Source: CAVTWS01 sp963732655 (GTDB lineage: Bacteria; Actinomycetota; Acidimicrobiia; Acidimicrobiales; SHLQ01). Taken from it: 64,000 nt of DNA. The DNA is taken from contig CAVTAI010000017.1 in NCBI GenBank assembly GCA_963732655.1, positions 930,001-994,000 on the forward strand. Reading direction: 5' to 3'. The first letter of the stretch is position 1. Every line of letters begins with the position of its first letter. A program made the position numbers and the translations under genes. The notes under the pieces were generated by a model. That model saw nothing but the letters and a program-made list of their open reading frames with translations. It had not been told where the DNA came from and made no database searches. Positions 52,534 through 62,345 of the stretch are shown in pieces.

Positions 52534-53418
52534 ATGGGACTGCTCGACGACCGGTCAGGACTGTCAGGATCGGTGGCGTTGGTGGCCGGTGGAGCCGGCG
52601 GACTCGGTGGTGGCGTGTCGCTCGATCTGGCTCGGTGCGGCGCCCGCCTCGCCGTGTGCGACCGCGATGGCGAGGCCGTCGAACGGATCACCGCCGAGTT
52701 GGACGAGCTCGGCGCAGACGCCATCACGGGCGTGCTGGACGTACGCGATCACGACGCCCTGGCCGGGTTCTTCAGCCGTGCTGACGAGCACTTCGGCGAA
52801 CTCGACATCCTGGTCAACGTCGTCGGCGGCACCTTCAAAGCTCCGTTCACCTCGACGAACGCCAAGGGCTGGGACACCCTGTTCCGCACCAACTTCCTCC
52901 ACGTCATCGACGCCACCTCGCTGGCGGTGCCGCGTATGCGCGCCACCGGTCGTGGCGGCAGCATCGTCAACCTCACCACCATCGAGGCCCACCGCGCCAC
53001 GCCGGACTTCGCGGTGTACTCCGGCATGAAGGCCGCGGTCACCCAGTTCGCCCGCACCCTCTCGGTCGAGTTGGCGCCCGAGGGCATCCGCATCAACAAC
53101 GTGGCGCCCGACATCACCCCCACCGAGGGCATGCAGGGTGTGGGTGGGCCGTCGAGCTCAGGGATCTTCGACCCGGTCGGAACCCGCGTGGCGATCCCGA
53201 TGGGTCGCACCGGTCGCTTGGAGGACGTGTCCAACTGCGTGCTGTTCCTGGCCTCGCAACTGTCGTCGTACGTCACGGGGACCACGCTGCACCCCGATGG
53301 CGGGGCGTTGGCCTCGTCGGGCTGGTTCAACTGGCCCGACGAGGGGTTCCGCAACGGCGTGCCCAACTGGGTGCTCGAGGCGATGAAGGTGGCGCGTCCC
53401 GGCCTCTGGGACGAGTGA
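52534..53418 (+). CDS. Short-chain dehydrogenase/reductase
   Basis: 294 aa. Start: VALVAGGAGGLGGGVSLDLA (a slightly altered GxxxGxG), LVNVVGG (in place of NNAG), LTTIEAH and VYSGMKAAVTQFARTL (YxxxK present), ending in GTTLHPDGGALASSGWF. It follows the previous SDR on the same strand with a 69-bp gap. The substrate is unknown. Confidence 0.88.
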   Translation: MGLLDDRSGLSGSVALVAGGAGGLGGGVSLDLARCGARLAVCDRDGEAVERITAELDELGADAITGVLDVRDHDALAGFFSRADEHFGELDILVNVVGGTFKAPFTSTNAKGWDTLFRTNFLHVIDATSLAVPRMRATGRGGSIVNLTTIEAHRATPDFAVYSGMKAAVTQFARTLSVELAPEGIRINNVAPDITPTEGMQGVGGPSSSGIFDPVGTRVAIPMGRTGRLEDVSNCVLFLASQLSSYVTGTTLHPDGGALASSGWFNWPDEGFRNGVPNWVLEAMKVARPGLWDE

Positions 53419-53421
53419 GCG

Positions 53422-54291
53422 TCAGGCCAGATCGGGGATCAGCGGGGCATAACGATCGAGGAAGGGCAGGGTCGTGTTCGGGTCGTCCCAACCCGTCCGT
53501 GACGCGCCGATCACCGCCCGTTCGATGCCGAGGTCGCGGTAGCTGGTGAGGGTGTCGGGGGTGGGGTCGCCCCACACCACCATGGTGATGGCGACGTTCG
53601 ACGGGTCGCGACCGGCGTCGGCCACGGCCTGCCGGAACAGTCCGACCTTCTTGGCGACGTTGCCGAGCCCGACATCCGTGGGCATCCACCCATCGGCCCA
53701 GGCCACCGCGTGCTCGGTGCCGAGCTTGCCCGACATGCCGCACACGATGGGCGGGGTGGGTTGCTGCACCGGCTTGGGCGAGGACCACACCGGGTCGAAG
53801 TCGTAGTAGGTGCCGTGGAACTCCGCTTCTTCGTCGGTCCAGAGCCGGCGGAGCGCGGCGACGCACTCGGCGAGCGCCCGGTAACGCTGGGACCAGGGGA
53901 ACGCTCGATGGTTGGCCAGTTCCTCCTGGTTCCAGCCGCATCCGACGCCGAACTGCACCCGGCCACCCGAGAGGAGGTCGAGGGTGGCGACGGACTTGGC
54001 GAGGGCGAACAGGTCGTGTTCCAGGGGAAGGGCGACCCCGAAACCGAGGACCAGATTCGTGGTTTCGGCTGCGGCAGCCATGTGGGCGACGTAGGGGTCC
54101 ATCATCCGCCGGTACGGGCTGGGCATCTCGCCGCCGGCCGGGTACGGCGTGAGGCGAGAGGTCGGGATGTGGGTGTGCTCGCCGATCCACAACGACTCGT
54201 ACCCGCGAGCCTCCAGCTCCTGCCCGAGGCGGCCGGGCGCCAACTCCTCCGGCGTGTTCATCGACGTGAATCCCAGCTGCACGGCCGTCAC
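53422..54291 (-). CDS. LLM-class F420-dependent oxidoreductase
   Basis: 289 aa from GTG 54291. Luciferase-like barrel: QLGFTSMNTPEELAPGRLGQ, ARGYESLWIGEHTHIP, SGGRVQFGVGCGWNQEEL (cofactor loop) and ADGWMPTDVG. These TIGR03619-like enzymes use F420 for redox on unknown substrates. Its 3' end nearly meets the convergent SDR gene. Confidence 0.9.
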   Translation of the reverse strand: MTAVQLGFTSMNTPEELAPGRLGQELEARGYESLWIGEHTHIPTSRLTPYPAGGEMPSPYRRMMDPYVAHMAAAAETTNLVLGFGVALPLEHDLFALAKSVATLDLLSGGRVQFGVGCGWNQEELANHRAFPWSQRYRALAECVAALRRLWTDEEAEFHGTYYDFDPVWSSPKPVQQPTPPIVCGMSGKLGTEHAVAWADGWMPTDVGLGNVAKKVGLFRQAVADAGRDPSNVAITMVVWGDPTPDTLTSYRDLGIERAVIGASRTGWDDPNTTLPFLDRYAPLIPDLA

Positions 54292-54296
54292 CCTAC

Positions 54297-55799
54297 TCAG
54301 CGAACGGTCACCATCTGCTCGAGCTCGGCCGCCGGTGGGAGGGCATCGACGCAGACGCAATCAGGCGCGGCGGAACCATCTGGGCGAACGTCGGCGCCGA
54401 CCCGGTCGAGTCTCGGCGTGGCGCCGAAGAGCGAACGAAGGACGGGGATCGCCGCGTCGACGATGATCGGGTCCCACTGGCTCCCGGCGTGGTCCCAGAG
54501 GACCGCTTCCGCCCGGTCGGTCCCCATCCCGGCTCGGTACTGACGCGTGTGGGCCATGGCGTCGAACGCGTCGCAGACGCTGATGATGCGAGCCTCGAGC
54601 GGGATCTGGCGTCCGACGAGCGCGTCCGGATATCCCGTGCCGTCGACCCGCTCGTGATGATGGCGCACGAAGCCTGCAGCGGGCGCGAGGAGGGCGAGCT
54701 CGGCGAGCATGGCGGATCCGATGACGCTGTGTTGTCGCATCAAGGTCATCTCGTCCCCGGTCAGCCGGCCGGGTTTGTTGATCAACTCGGCGGGAACGGC
54801 CAACTTGCCGATGTCGTGCAGGAGGGCGGCCAGGCCGAGAAACCTCAGCCGATGGATCGGAACGTCGAGGGCCTGACCGACTCGAAGCGCGGCTTCGGCC
54901 GTGCGCACCACATGGTCGCGGGTGACCCGGTCCTTCAGGTCGAGGTCGGCGATGAACTGGTGGACGACGGGAGCGAGACCGAACTCGAGGGCCGCAAGAG
55001 GGTCACGATCGAGGATCGGCCCGAGCAGCTCCTGGGTGGTGATCGATCGCTGGCGGGTCGCCATCATCCCCACGCAGGCGAGGAGCACCGCGGTGATGTC
55101 CATCGCGTGAACGAGCCACCAGCCCACGGTGAACGAGTGCGACTGCCACCACACCAGCGCAGTGGACCCGAGCAGCAGGTACGCCCCGGACGCCAGGATG
55201 GTTCCGAGCCGCCGGCTGACCCAGAACAGCGTGAGCTGGCGCCACGACATCGCCACGAAGGCCACCAACGAGCCGCCGCTGATCACCATGGTCAGGGGGC
55301 GACCCGGCGTGGGGGCAGTGATCGCGTTCGGAGCGACGAGCAGCGACACCGCGAACACCGTCACGAGGGCCATCGTCGTGAGGGTCCACGACTTCCAATG
55401 GCGGGCGAGTCGCCGCAGACCGGGTCGAGTCGGAGCGATCAACGGGAGGCCGCACACGAGAGCAGCCGGCAACGCCAGGAAGGCACTCGATGTGACCGCT
55501 TCGGTCTCCCCATACACCACGCCGGGTGCGGTGACACCGTGAACCAGAGGCAGGACCGAGGCGGCCCACAACGCGGCGCCGGTCAACGCCACCTCGGCCG
55601 TACGCGACCTGAGGCCCGCGGCGGTGACGACCACGGCTCCTACGGCGCACAGGCTGGCGCCGACGGTCACCAGCCAGAAGAGCGCGAGCGGCGAGCCCAA
55701 CGCTCGGTCCGACGCGAACGACGACGCCGTCGCGCCGATGACGACCACAACCGCGATCGTCCAGGGCACCGTCCCCGGTCGGCGTGGGCCCGCGGTCAC
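54297..55799 (-). CDS. Membrane HD-GYP domain protein
   Basis: 500 aa from GTG 55799 (GAGGTG upstream). The N-terminal half has seven or eight membrane segments (MASE-like sensor). The C-terminal HD-GYP domain has ALLHDIGKLAVPAELINKPG (HD), HSVIGSAML, RHHHERVDGTGYPDALVG (GYP) and ARIISVCDAFDAMAH. Such domains hydrolyse cyclic di-GMP; the metal-binding HD and GYP are intact here. The gene lies 5 bp before the LLM gene start. Confidence 0.88.
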   Translation of the reverse strand: MTAGPRRPGTVPWTIAVVVVIGATASSFASDRALGSPLALFWLVTVGASLCAVGAVVVTAAGLRSRTAEVALTGAALWAASVLPLVHGVTAPGVVYGETEAVTSSAFLALPAALVCGLPLIAPTRPGLRRLARHWKSWTLTTMALVTVFAVSLLVAPNAITAPTPGRPLTMVISGGSLVAFVAMSWRQLTLFWVSRRLGTILASGAYLLLGSTALVWWQSHSFTVGWWLVHAMDITAVLLACVGMMATRQRSITTQELLGPILDRDPLAALEFGLAPVVHQFIADLDLKDRVTRDHVVRTAEAALRVGQALDVPIHRLRFLGLAALLHDIGKLAVPAELINKPGRLTGDEMTLMRQHSVIGSAMLAELALLAPAAGFVRHHHERVDGTGYPDALVGRQIPLEARIISVCDAFDAMAHTRQYRAGMGTDRAEAVLWDHAGSQWDPIIVDAAIPVLRSLFGATPRLDRVGADVRPDGSAAPDCVCVDALPPAAELEQMVTVR

Positions 55800-55807
55800 G
55801 TCACACC

Positions 55808-56635
55808 TCAGGCCGTGGGCCGGAGGAACCGCCAGCGCAGCAGCGTGCGAATCGCGGCCACGCCGTCGCGCCAGCCGATCTTCTTGCCCTGCGCATGGCT
55901 GCGGCCGTCGTACTCGATGGGCAACTCCAGGATGTGGTGACCCCGACGCAGCAGACGTGCGGTGATCTCGGGCTCGAGATCGAACCGCTGAGCCTCGAAA
56001 CGCATGTCGGTGAGCAACTCCCGGCGCACCACCTTGTAACACGTCTCCATGTCGGTGATCGGGGTGGCGAACAGGATCCTCGTCAGCAACGTCAGCCCCT
56101 TGTTGGCCACACGATTGGCCAGGCGCATGTCGCGCGCATGGCCGAGGAATCGTGATCCGTAGACGACGTCGGCCTCGCCGGCGACAACCGGGCCGACCAG
56201 TGCGTGCAGCTGAAGAGGGTCGTACTCCAGGTCGGCGTCCTGGACGACGACGATCTCGCCGGCTGCGACGTCGAGAGCCGACTGGACCGACGCGCCCTTG
56301 CCTCGGTTCGACGAGTGGTGGAGGACACGGAGTCGACAGTGATGGCGGGCGGCGAGGACCTCACCCGACCCATCGGTGCTGGCGTCGTCGACCGCGACCA
56401 CCTCGAACTCCCACCCGAGGTCGAGCGTGAGCAGGCGGTCGAGAAACACGTCGAGGGTGGCGACTTCGTTGTAGACCGGCACCAGGATCGACAGCGTGAT
56501 CGGGAGCGCACGGTCAGCCGACGGCGCGTCGGGATCGAGGCCACCATCGGTGCGAGACGCCGCCGCGACCACCAGCTCGGCGGTCTTGCGCATCACCCCG
56601 GGGCGACGGGTCCCGGGGACGGTCTCGGGTTTCAT
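55808..56635 (-). CDS. Glycosyltransferase family 2 (dolichyl/polyprenyl-phosphate hexose synthase type)
   Basis: 275 aa from ATG 56635. GT-A fold: SILVPVYNEVATLDVFLDRL, VVAVDDASTDGSGEVL, EIVVVQDADLEYDP (DxD) and DMETCYKVVRRELL, then EYDGRSHAQGKKIGW. This matches polyprenyl-phosphate mannose/glucose synthases that make lipid-linked sugar donors. It overlaps the stop of the upstream membrane-protein gene (ATGA), and the two probably act together. Confidence 0.9.
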   Translation of the reverse strand: MKPETVPGTRRPGVMRKTAELVVAAASRTDGGLDPDAPSADRALPITLSILVPVYNEVATLDVFLDRLLTLDLGWEFEVVAVDDASTDGSGEVLAARHHCRLRVLHHSSNRGKGASVQSALDVAAGEIVVVQDADLEYDPLQLHALVGPVVAGEADVVYGSRFLGHARDMRLANRVANKGLTLLTRILFATPITDMETCYKVVRRELLTDMRFEAQRFDLEPEITARLLRRGHHILELPIEYDGRSHAQGKKIGWRDGVAAIRTLLRWRFLRPTA

Positions 56636-57756
56636 CCCTGTCCAATCGACATCTTCGGTCGTTCCCCTGAGCGACCTGACGACGCGGGGTCCGGATCCGG
56701 GACGGCCTGCGGAGCTCGCGTCCCGATGGTGATGGCGACCGCGGTGAAGATGGGCAGCACGGCACGGGCGATGTCGAACCACTCCCGCCACACGAATTCC
56801 GACAGCAGCACGGCGAGCACTGCAAAACCGACCGATCCCCAGGTCAGCGCGTTCGGCCGTTTCACGGCGGCTGCGACTGCGCCCGCGAGGGCGGCAGCCA
56901 CCAGGAGCCGCATCGCCCAGCTGAAGAGCGAGTCGTCCGTCCACGCCGACGCGGCCTTCACGATTCCGGCCAAGGGGACGTCGAACTCGCGCACCTCGTC
57001 GACTCCCGACCCGGCATCGAGCCGAAGACGCAGGTACAGACCCCATGCCCCGACGGCGAGGCCGGGCGGGATGGCGATCGACCAAGGGATCCGGCGCGTG
57101 CGGACGAGGCGATGGAGGGCGACCCCGGCCACGTAGAGGAGCATGACCTCGCGGGCCAAGGCGGCGAAGGCGAACCACAGGGCCGCCGCGGGCAGCCGCT
57201 CTTCTTCGACCAGAACCGTCGCCCAGATCGCGGCCGCCAGGGCGACGACTCCGGCGCCACCGATCCCGACCTCGCCCAAGACCGCCGGGCTGAGGGCGAA
57301 CGCCAGCCCGAGCTCGGGCCGACCTCCGAGGCGCATGGCGAGGCGAGCGGTTGCGAAGGTGCCGAGAGCCAGGGCGACGACCTGGGTCGCACCCATGAGC
57401 CACGGCACGGCCTCGATCGGCGCCAGTCCCCCGAGGCCGGCGATGAGCGGGAACAACATCCGCTGGCCTCGGTAGACGGGCCGATCCAGAAACCCGGCGT
57501 GGTCGGTCGAGACGTACAGCGGGTCGAGCGCCTGCACGAGGAAGAAGCGTCCGTCATGACCGAGGTTCGAACGCAGGTGGACATCTCGCTCGTAGACGTC
57601 GATCACGTGCGGTGTGGTCTGCGTATCCTCCGCGCCCAACGCCGCGAACGTGAGGGGATCGCCGCCGGATTGGAGCAGGAGCCCGGCGCACACGAGCACG
57701 CCCACCAGGAGGCCGAGCGCAGCGACCGCCCAGGCTTGTCGGTCAGTTGTCGACAC
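56632..57756 (-). CDS. Polytopic membrane protein, glycosyltransferase-C-like
   Basis: 374 aa with eight to ten hydrophobic segments. A first membrane segment is followed by an exported loop with VYERDVHLRSNLGHDGRFFL, similar to the D/E-containing loop of GT-C sugar transferases. I do not recognise the exact family. The overlap with the GT2 gene suggests that it uses the lipid-linked sugar made by that enzyme, or flips it. Confidence 0.65.
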   Translation of the reverse strand: MSTTDRQAWAVAALGLLVGVLVCAGLLLQSGGDPLTFAALGAEDTQTTPHVIDVYERDVHLRSNLGHDGRFFLVQALDPLYVSTDHAGFLDRPVYRGQRMLFPLIAGLGGLAPIEAVPWLMGATQVVALALGTFATARLAMRLGGRPELGLAFALSPAVLGEVGIGGAGVVALAAAIWATVLVEEERLPAAALWFAFAALAREVMLLYVAGVALHRLVRTRRIPWSIAIPPGLAVGAWGLYLRLRLDAGSGVDEVREFDVPLAGIVKAASAWTDDSLFSWAMRLLVAAALAGAVAAAVKRPNALTWGSVGFAVLAVLLSEFVWREWFDIARAVLPIFTAVAITIGTRAPQAVPDPDPASSGRSGERPKMSIGQG

Positions 57757-57822
57757 CCTCTTCCGTCGGCTGCCGGCCGGCGAGCCTGAGGGTTCGGCGT
57801 GTCAGGCCGTGTCCGCTTCGGG

Positions 57823-58227
57823 TCAGGCGGGCTCGAACAGCGGCACGTACACATCTCCGTGGCGTTCGAACACGACCCGGACCGGCAGCCCGATGACCAG
57901 ATCGTCGTCCGCGCCGTTGACGATGTTGGTGGTGAACTTGAGCTCGGCCTGCTCGTCGAGCTCGACGATGGCGATGACATACGGCGGTTCGACATCCGGG
58001 TGATAGGGCTGGCGATTGACCGTGTACGTGTAGATCGTGCCGCGCCCGCTGAGGGGGCGGTACTCGGTGGCGGCGTCGCAGACCGGGCAGGTGAGCGCCG
58101 GTGGGAAGACGAACCGGGCGCAGGGTTCGCACCAGGGAATCCGGAGCACGCCGTCGGAGCCGCCGGTCCAGAACTCCCGGTTGGCGTCGTCGAGGGGAGG
58201 AAGGATCCGTGGCGCGATCGTCGTCAT
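57823..58227 (-). CDS. OB-fold/zinc-ribbon protein (DUF35, thiolase-associated)
   Basis: 134 aa from ATG 58227. An N-terminal rubredoxin-like zinc ribbon (CEPCARFVFPPALTCPVC) precedes an OB-fold (GRGTIYTYTVNRQPYHPD, YVIAIVELDEQ). DUF35 proteins bind acyl-CoA and partner with SCP2-type thiolases or hydratases. No thiolase is adjacent in the window. It probably belongs to the lipid/steroid catabolic set. Confidence 0.88.
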   Translation of the reverse strand: MTTIAPRILPPLDDANREFWTGGSDGVLRIPWCEPCARFVFPPALTCPVCDAATEYRPLSGRGTIYTYTVNRQPYHPDVEPPYVIAIVELDEQAELKFTTNIVNGADDDLVIGLPVRVVFERHGDVYVPLFEPA

Positions 58228-58292
58228 GTCGAAGATGCTATGTCCCGGAATGTGGCCGCGAAGCAATGGCGTGCGTCCTCGCCCGACCGTCG

Positions 58293-59087
58293 TCAGAAGT
58301 CCGTGCCGCCGTCGATGTTGATGAGGGCGCCGGTGAGGTAGCCGGCTCGAGCCGACAGGAGGAAGGCGATGAGGTCGCCGACCTCGGCGGGTTGGCCGGG
58401 TCGGGCCAGGGCGACGTGCATCCCCCACTCCTCGACCATGACCCGCTCCAAGGCTTCGTCGTACGGCCAGCCCTTGGAGTCGGCGACGTGTTGACGCATG
58501 GCGTGGAGCGCTTCGGTCTCGATGGCACCGGGGCAGACGCAGTTGGCGCGGATGTCATGCTTCCCGTACGCCTTCGCCACCCCCTTCGTGAAGGTGGCGA
58601 CCGCGGCCTTGGCCGCACCATACGGCAGCCGGGCGGCTTGTGGATCTCGGATCGAGTACGCCGATGTCGTCACGATGGTGCCACCGCCGCCGGCCACGAG
58701 GTGAGGGAGGGCGGCACGCACCGACCTGACCGTGCCCATCAGCACGTCGTCGAGCGCGGTCAGCCACTCGTCATCGGGGGAGTCGATCGGGACGTGGCCG
58801 AGAAGTCCCGTCAGCACGGCGATGCCTTGGACGCCCCCGGGTCGGGCGGCGGCGCCGGCGAGAGCATCGTCGACCTGGCCGGTGTCACGGATGTCGGCCA
58901 CGGCGATGTCGACCTCGGCGCCATGGGCGTCCCGCAATTGCGCCGCCGCGCGTTCGGCCCGATCACGATCCCGGCCGATGAGCACGAGAGCCGCCCCGTC
59001 GGCCGCCAGCGCCTGACCGGCCGCGAAGCCCATGCCGGATGTGCCGCCCACGATGACGAAACGCTTGTCACGTACGCCGAGATCCAT
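58293..59087 (-). CDS. Short-chain dehydrogenase/reductase
   Basis: 264 aa from ATG 59087 (GAGGTGG upstream). NAD(P) site FVIVGGTSGMGFAAGQALA, RDRDRAE, TTSAYS and PYGAAKAAVATFTKGVAKA (YxxxK). The C-terminus GYLTGALINIDGGTDF is standard. It follows the DUF35 gene closely in the upstream direction of the same strand. The substrate is unknown. Confidence 0.9.
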   Translation of the reverse strand: MDLGVRDKRFVIVGGTSGMGFAAGQALAADGAALVLIGRDRDRAERAAAQLRDAHGAEVDIAVADIRDTGQVDDALAGAAARPGGVQGIAVLTGLLGHVPIDSPDDEWLTALDDVLMGTVRSVRAALPHLVAGGGGTIVTTSAYSIRDPQAARLPYGAAKAAVATFTKGVAKAYGKHDIRANCVCPGAIETEALHAMRQHVADSKGWPYDEALERVMVEEWGMHVALARPGQPAEVGDLIAFLLSARAGYLTGALINIDGGTDF

Positions 59088-59235
59088 GTCGTGCCACCTC
59101 TCTGGGGACGTCTGGTGTCCTTGCCCGGGCACGTGACTATCAGGGTTTGTCGCCCGGACGGAACTCGACTGCGCGAGCATCGGGGACCGGACCTCGAGGG
59201 GCAAGGAGCAACTGACCGCAGCGTCGACGACATCG

Positions 59236-60444
59236 GTGGCATCCCAGACCTTTCGTTCTCTCCAGCACCGCAACGCCCGGCTGTACTTCGCCGGGCTCGC
59301 CACGTCGTACATGGGGGCGTGGATCCAGCTCACCGCGCAGGTGCTGCTGGTCCGCAAGCTCGGGGGGTCCGGCACCGAGCTCGGGTTCGTCGCCGCCGCC
59401 CAGTACGCGCCCATGCTGCTGCTCGGGTTGTGGGCCGGAACGCTGGTCGACCGTCATGACCGCAAACGGTGGACGTTCTGGTGTCAATCAGGGATGGCGG
59501 CCCAGGCGTTCGTTCTGGCGGCGCTCGACCTCAGCGGTTCGGTGACCATCCCGGTGGTCTACGTGCTGTCCGTGATCCTGGGCATCTTCTCGGCGTTCGA
59601 CGCTCCGGCGCGCCGGGGACTCGGGGCCGAGCTCGTCCCTCCGACTGACCTGACCAACGTGTTCTCGCTGACGTCCGCCGTCATGGGTTCGGCGCGGGTG
59701 GTGGGCCCGGCGGTCGGGGCTCTGCTCGTCACGACCGTCGGGACGGGCTGGTGTTTCCTCGTCAACGGGTGCTCGTTCGCCGTGCTTCTCCTGGCCCTGG
59801 TCGCCCTCGATCGGAGCCGGATGTACCCACCCGTGCGGCAGGAACGATCCGCCCGCCCGGTTCGCGACGGTCTGCGGGCGATCTGGGGCGACGCGCCGTC
59901 TCGGCGGACGATGATCGTCATGGTCGTCGTGGCCACCTTGGTCTTCAACTTCCCGGTGGCGTTGCCGCTCCTCGTCACCGATGATCTCCACGCGGACGAC
60001 AGCGTCTTCGGGCTGCTCCTGTCGGTCGTCAGCGTGGGCAGCGTGATCGGCTCGCTGTCGGTGGCGCGCCGGGTGCACGTGGGCGAGCGAGCGGTGGCGG
60101 GCTACACGGGGGCGATCGCGATCTGTGGCGTCGCCCTGGCGCTGGCCCCGAACGTGGTCTCGGCCACGCTGCTGTGCGTGCCGTTCGGAGTCGCCACCTC
60201 CGGGTTCGTGGCGGCGACCAACGCGGCGCTCCAGACCCGGGCGGATGTCAGCATGCGCTCACGGGTGCTCGCGCTCCACACCGTCGCGTTCGTGGGCTCG
60301 ACCCCGATCGGCGGTCCGATCACCGGCGCGATCGGCGACTGGGCCGGCGGACGATGGGCGATCCTGTACGGCGCGGTGTCCGCCGCCGCCTGCGCCGTGT
60401 GGATGGTGGCCAGCCGGAGAGCCGATGATCCGCGCCGCGGATGA
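59236..60444 (+). CDS. MFS transporter (EntS-like)
   Basis: 402 aa from GTG 59236. About 12 membrane segments, with motif WAGTLVDRHDRKRWTFWCQS in loop 2-3 and FSAFDAPARRGLGAELVPP, typical of the DHA3/EntS branch that exports siderophores or drugs. No nearby biosynthetic cluster supports a specific substrate. Confidence 0.88.
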   Translation: MASQTFRSLQHRNARLYFAGLATSYMGAWIQLTAQVLLVRKLGGSGTELGFVAAAQYAPMLLLGLWAGTLVDRHDRKRWTFWCQSGMAAQAFVLAALDLSGSVTIPVVYVLSVILGIFSAFDAPARRGLGAELVPPTDLTNVFSLTSAVMGSARVVGPAVGALLVTTVGTGWCFLVNGCSFAVLLLALVALDRSRMYPPVRQERSARPVRDGLRAIWGDAPSRRTMIVMVVVATLVFNFPVALPLLVTDDLHADDSVFGLLLSVVSVGSVIGSLSVARRVHVGERAVAGYTGAIAICGVALALAPNVVSATLLCVPFGVATSGFVAATNAALQTRADVSMRSRVLALHTVAFVGSTPIGGPITGAIGDWAGGRWAILYGAVSAAACAVWMVASRRADDPRRG

Positions 60445-60483
60445 GCCTCGTTGTCCGAAGGTTTTTGGTTTCAGGGGCGGGGC

Positions 60484-61284
60484 TCAGCGGGTGAACAGGA
60501 GCTGAAGCTCGAGGATGCCGTGGTCGTCGGCGGAGAGCACGACGGGTGCCGAGGGCACCTCGACGCCGTAGTCGCTGAACACCACGTCGAGGGAACCCAC
60601 GACCACGACCGTCGAGTCGACGAGCTGGGCCTCGATCGGGAACTCGACGCTCTGGGTGATCCCGTGGATGGTGAGGTCGCCGATCGCGGTGACGGCGATC
60701 GCCTCGCCGGCGGCGGCGCCGGCGCCGAGGTCGACGGGGCTGGTGAGCACGAAGGAGGCGGTCGGGAACTGATCGGTCTCGAGGGCATCCTGGACCCGGC
60801 TGTCGCGACGGGATTCGTTGGTCGTGATGGTGGTCATGTCGACCTCGAACGTGGCCGCGGTCAGGATCGTGCCGTCAATCTCGATCGAGCCGGTGAGCGT
60901 GCCGGTGCGTCCGACGGCAGTGGCCGAACCTATGGCGGCCAACTCCTCGTTGATGCGGAAGCCGACGAACGAACCGGTCGCGCTCTCGTAGTCGAACTCG
61001 CCGGACTCGTTGTCGACCGCCCAGGAGCCCGTCACGTCCCCAGCTGTCGCTGCGGAGGTGGTCGTCTCGGTACTGCCGGTCGCCGCGGTCGTCGTCGACG
61101 ACTCGGATCCGGCCGTCGTGGTCGTCGCCTGGTCGTTCGGCTCGGCATCGGCCTCGACCTGGGCGACCGCGTCGTCCAGGCTCACCTCCGACGGAGCGTC
61201 ATCCTTGAAGAACAGGTACAGGCCGAATCCGCCGGCGATCAGGGCGACGAGCAGAACGGCGAGGAGGGCACGGGTGCGGGTCAT
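60484..61284 (-). CDS. YceI-family lipid-binding protein, membrane-anchored
   Basis: 266 aa from ATG 61284. One N-terminal membrane anchor (LLAVLLVALIAGGFGLYLFF), a Thr/Ser-rich spacer, then the YceI lipocalin-like barrel: GDVTGSWAVDNESGEFDYES, GTLTGSIEIDG, LETDQFPTASFVLT and GDLTIHGITQSVEFPIEAQL. YceI proteins bind isoprenoids such as polyprenyl chains. The domain is outside the membrane. Confidence 0.88.
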   Translation of the reverse strand: MTRTRALLAVLLVALIAGGFGLYLFFKDDAPSEVSLDDAVAQVEADAEPNDQATTTTAGSESSTTTAATGSTETTTSAATAGDVTGSWAVDNESGEFDYESATGSFVGFRINEELAAIGSATAVGRTGTLTGSIEIDGTILTAATFEVDMTTITTNESRRDSRVQDALETDQFPTASFVLTSPVDLGAGAAAGEAIAVTAIGDLTIHGITQSVEFPIEAQLVDSTVVVVGSLDVVFSDYGVEVPSAPVVLSADDHGILELQLLFTR

Positions 61285-61362
61285 GCCCGGCAACCTAGGA
61301 GCGAATCCTGGCAGTTGGCTGTGAGGCGGGGCGTGAGCTCGCTCAGCGAAGGATGAACGTCA

Positions 61363-62307
61363 TCAGCAGACGACGGTCGACAGCCATGCTTCGACATCCG
61401 CGTTCGCCCGTTGGGCGATCGTCGTGTGGGCGAAGATGCCGTCGAACCCGTGGGGCGCGCCCGGATAGACGTGGAGCTCGGTGGCGACGCCAGCGTGGCG
61501 GAGACGCACGGCGTAGTCGATGTCCTCGTCGGAGAAGCCGTCGAGCGCGCCGACGATGATCAGCGTGGCGGGGAGGCCGGCGAGATCGTCGGCTCGCGCG
61601 GGCGCCGCGTAGATCGGTACGTCGCCTCCGTAGAGCTCGCCCAGATATGCCTTCCAGCCGTAGGTGTTGGCCGCCGGCGGCCAGATGGGGTCGTTCCAGT
61701 GGCTCGACGGCGTGGTCTGCCGATCGTCGATCATGGGGTAGATCAGGAGCTGGAAGGCGAGGTCGACCTCGCCCTGATCGCGGGCGTAGAGCCCGAGCCC
61801 GGCGGCGAGCCCGGCCCCGGCGCTCGCCCCGCCGATGCCGATGCGGTTCGTGTCGACCCCGAGGGCGGCGGCGTTGTCGCGGGTCCACAGGAGGCCGGCG
61901 TAGGCGTCGTGGAGCGGGCCGGGGAACGGACATTCGGGAGCCAGTCGATACTCGACCGACACGCCGACGCAGGGGTACATGGCGCACCAGCGGTCGAAAC
62001 GAGCGTCGTCCATCGAGTTGGTGCCGAGCACGTACCCGCCGCCGTGCATCCAGTACACGCACGGCAGGGGACCTTCGACGTCGGCCGGCCGGTGGACCCG
62101 CACCGTCACCCCGTCGGTCTCAGGGATCTCATGGTCGGTTCGGAGCACGCGGTCCGACAGCTCGACCGGACCGGTTGCCGCCCCCATGCCGGATCGGACG
62201 AGCGGCAGCAGCTCGTCGGACAGGGCGCCGAGGTCCATCGGGAACGCGGCCAGCGACTCGGCGATGGAGGGATCGAGCAGGGGACGGATGTCGAGCGGCG
62301 CAGTCAT
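61363..62307 (-). CDS. HSL-type alpha/beta-hydrolase (esterase/lipase)
   Basis: 314 aa from ATG 62307. The hormone-sensitive-lipase signature HGGG (VYWMHGGGYVLGT), the nucleophile elbow GIGGASAGAGLAAG, acid in VGALDGFSDEDIDYAVRL and catalytic His in YPGAPHGFDGIFA. The catalytic triad is complete. It probably hydrolyses short or medium esters; the substrate is unknown. Confidence 0.9.
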   Translation of the reverse strand: MTAPLDIRPLLDPSIAESLAAFPMDLGALSDELLPLVRSGMGAATGPVELSDRVLRTDHEIPETDGVTVRVHRPADVEGPLPCVYWMHGGGYVLGTNSMDDARFDRWCAMYPCVGVSVEYRLAPECPFPGPLHDAYAGLLWTRDNAAALGVDTNRIGIGGASAGAGLAAGLGLYARDQGEVDLAFQLLIYPMIDDRQTTPSSHWNDPIWPPAANTYGWKAYLGELYGGDVPIYAAPARADDLAGLPATLIIVGALDGFSDEDIDYAVRLRHAGVATELHVYPGAPHGFDGIFAHTTIAQRANADVEAWLSTVVC

Positions 62308-62345
62308 GGCTGGAAGTCTGACACTTCGCCTCGGGTCACAGCAGA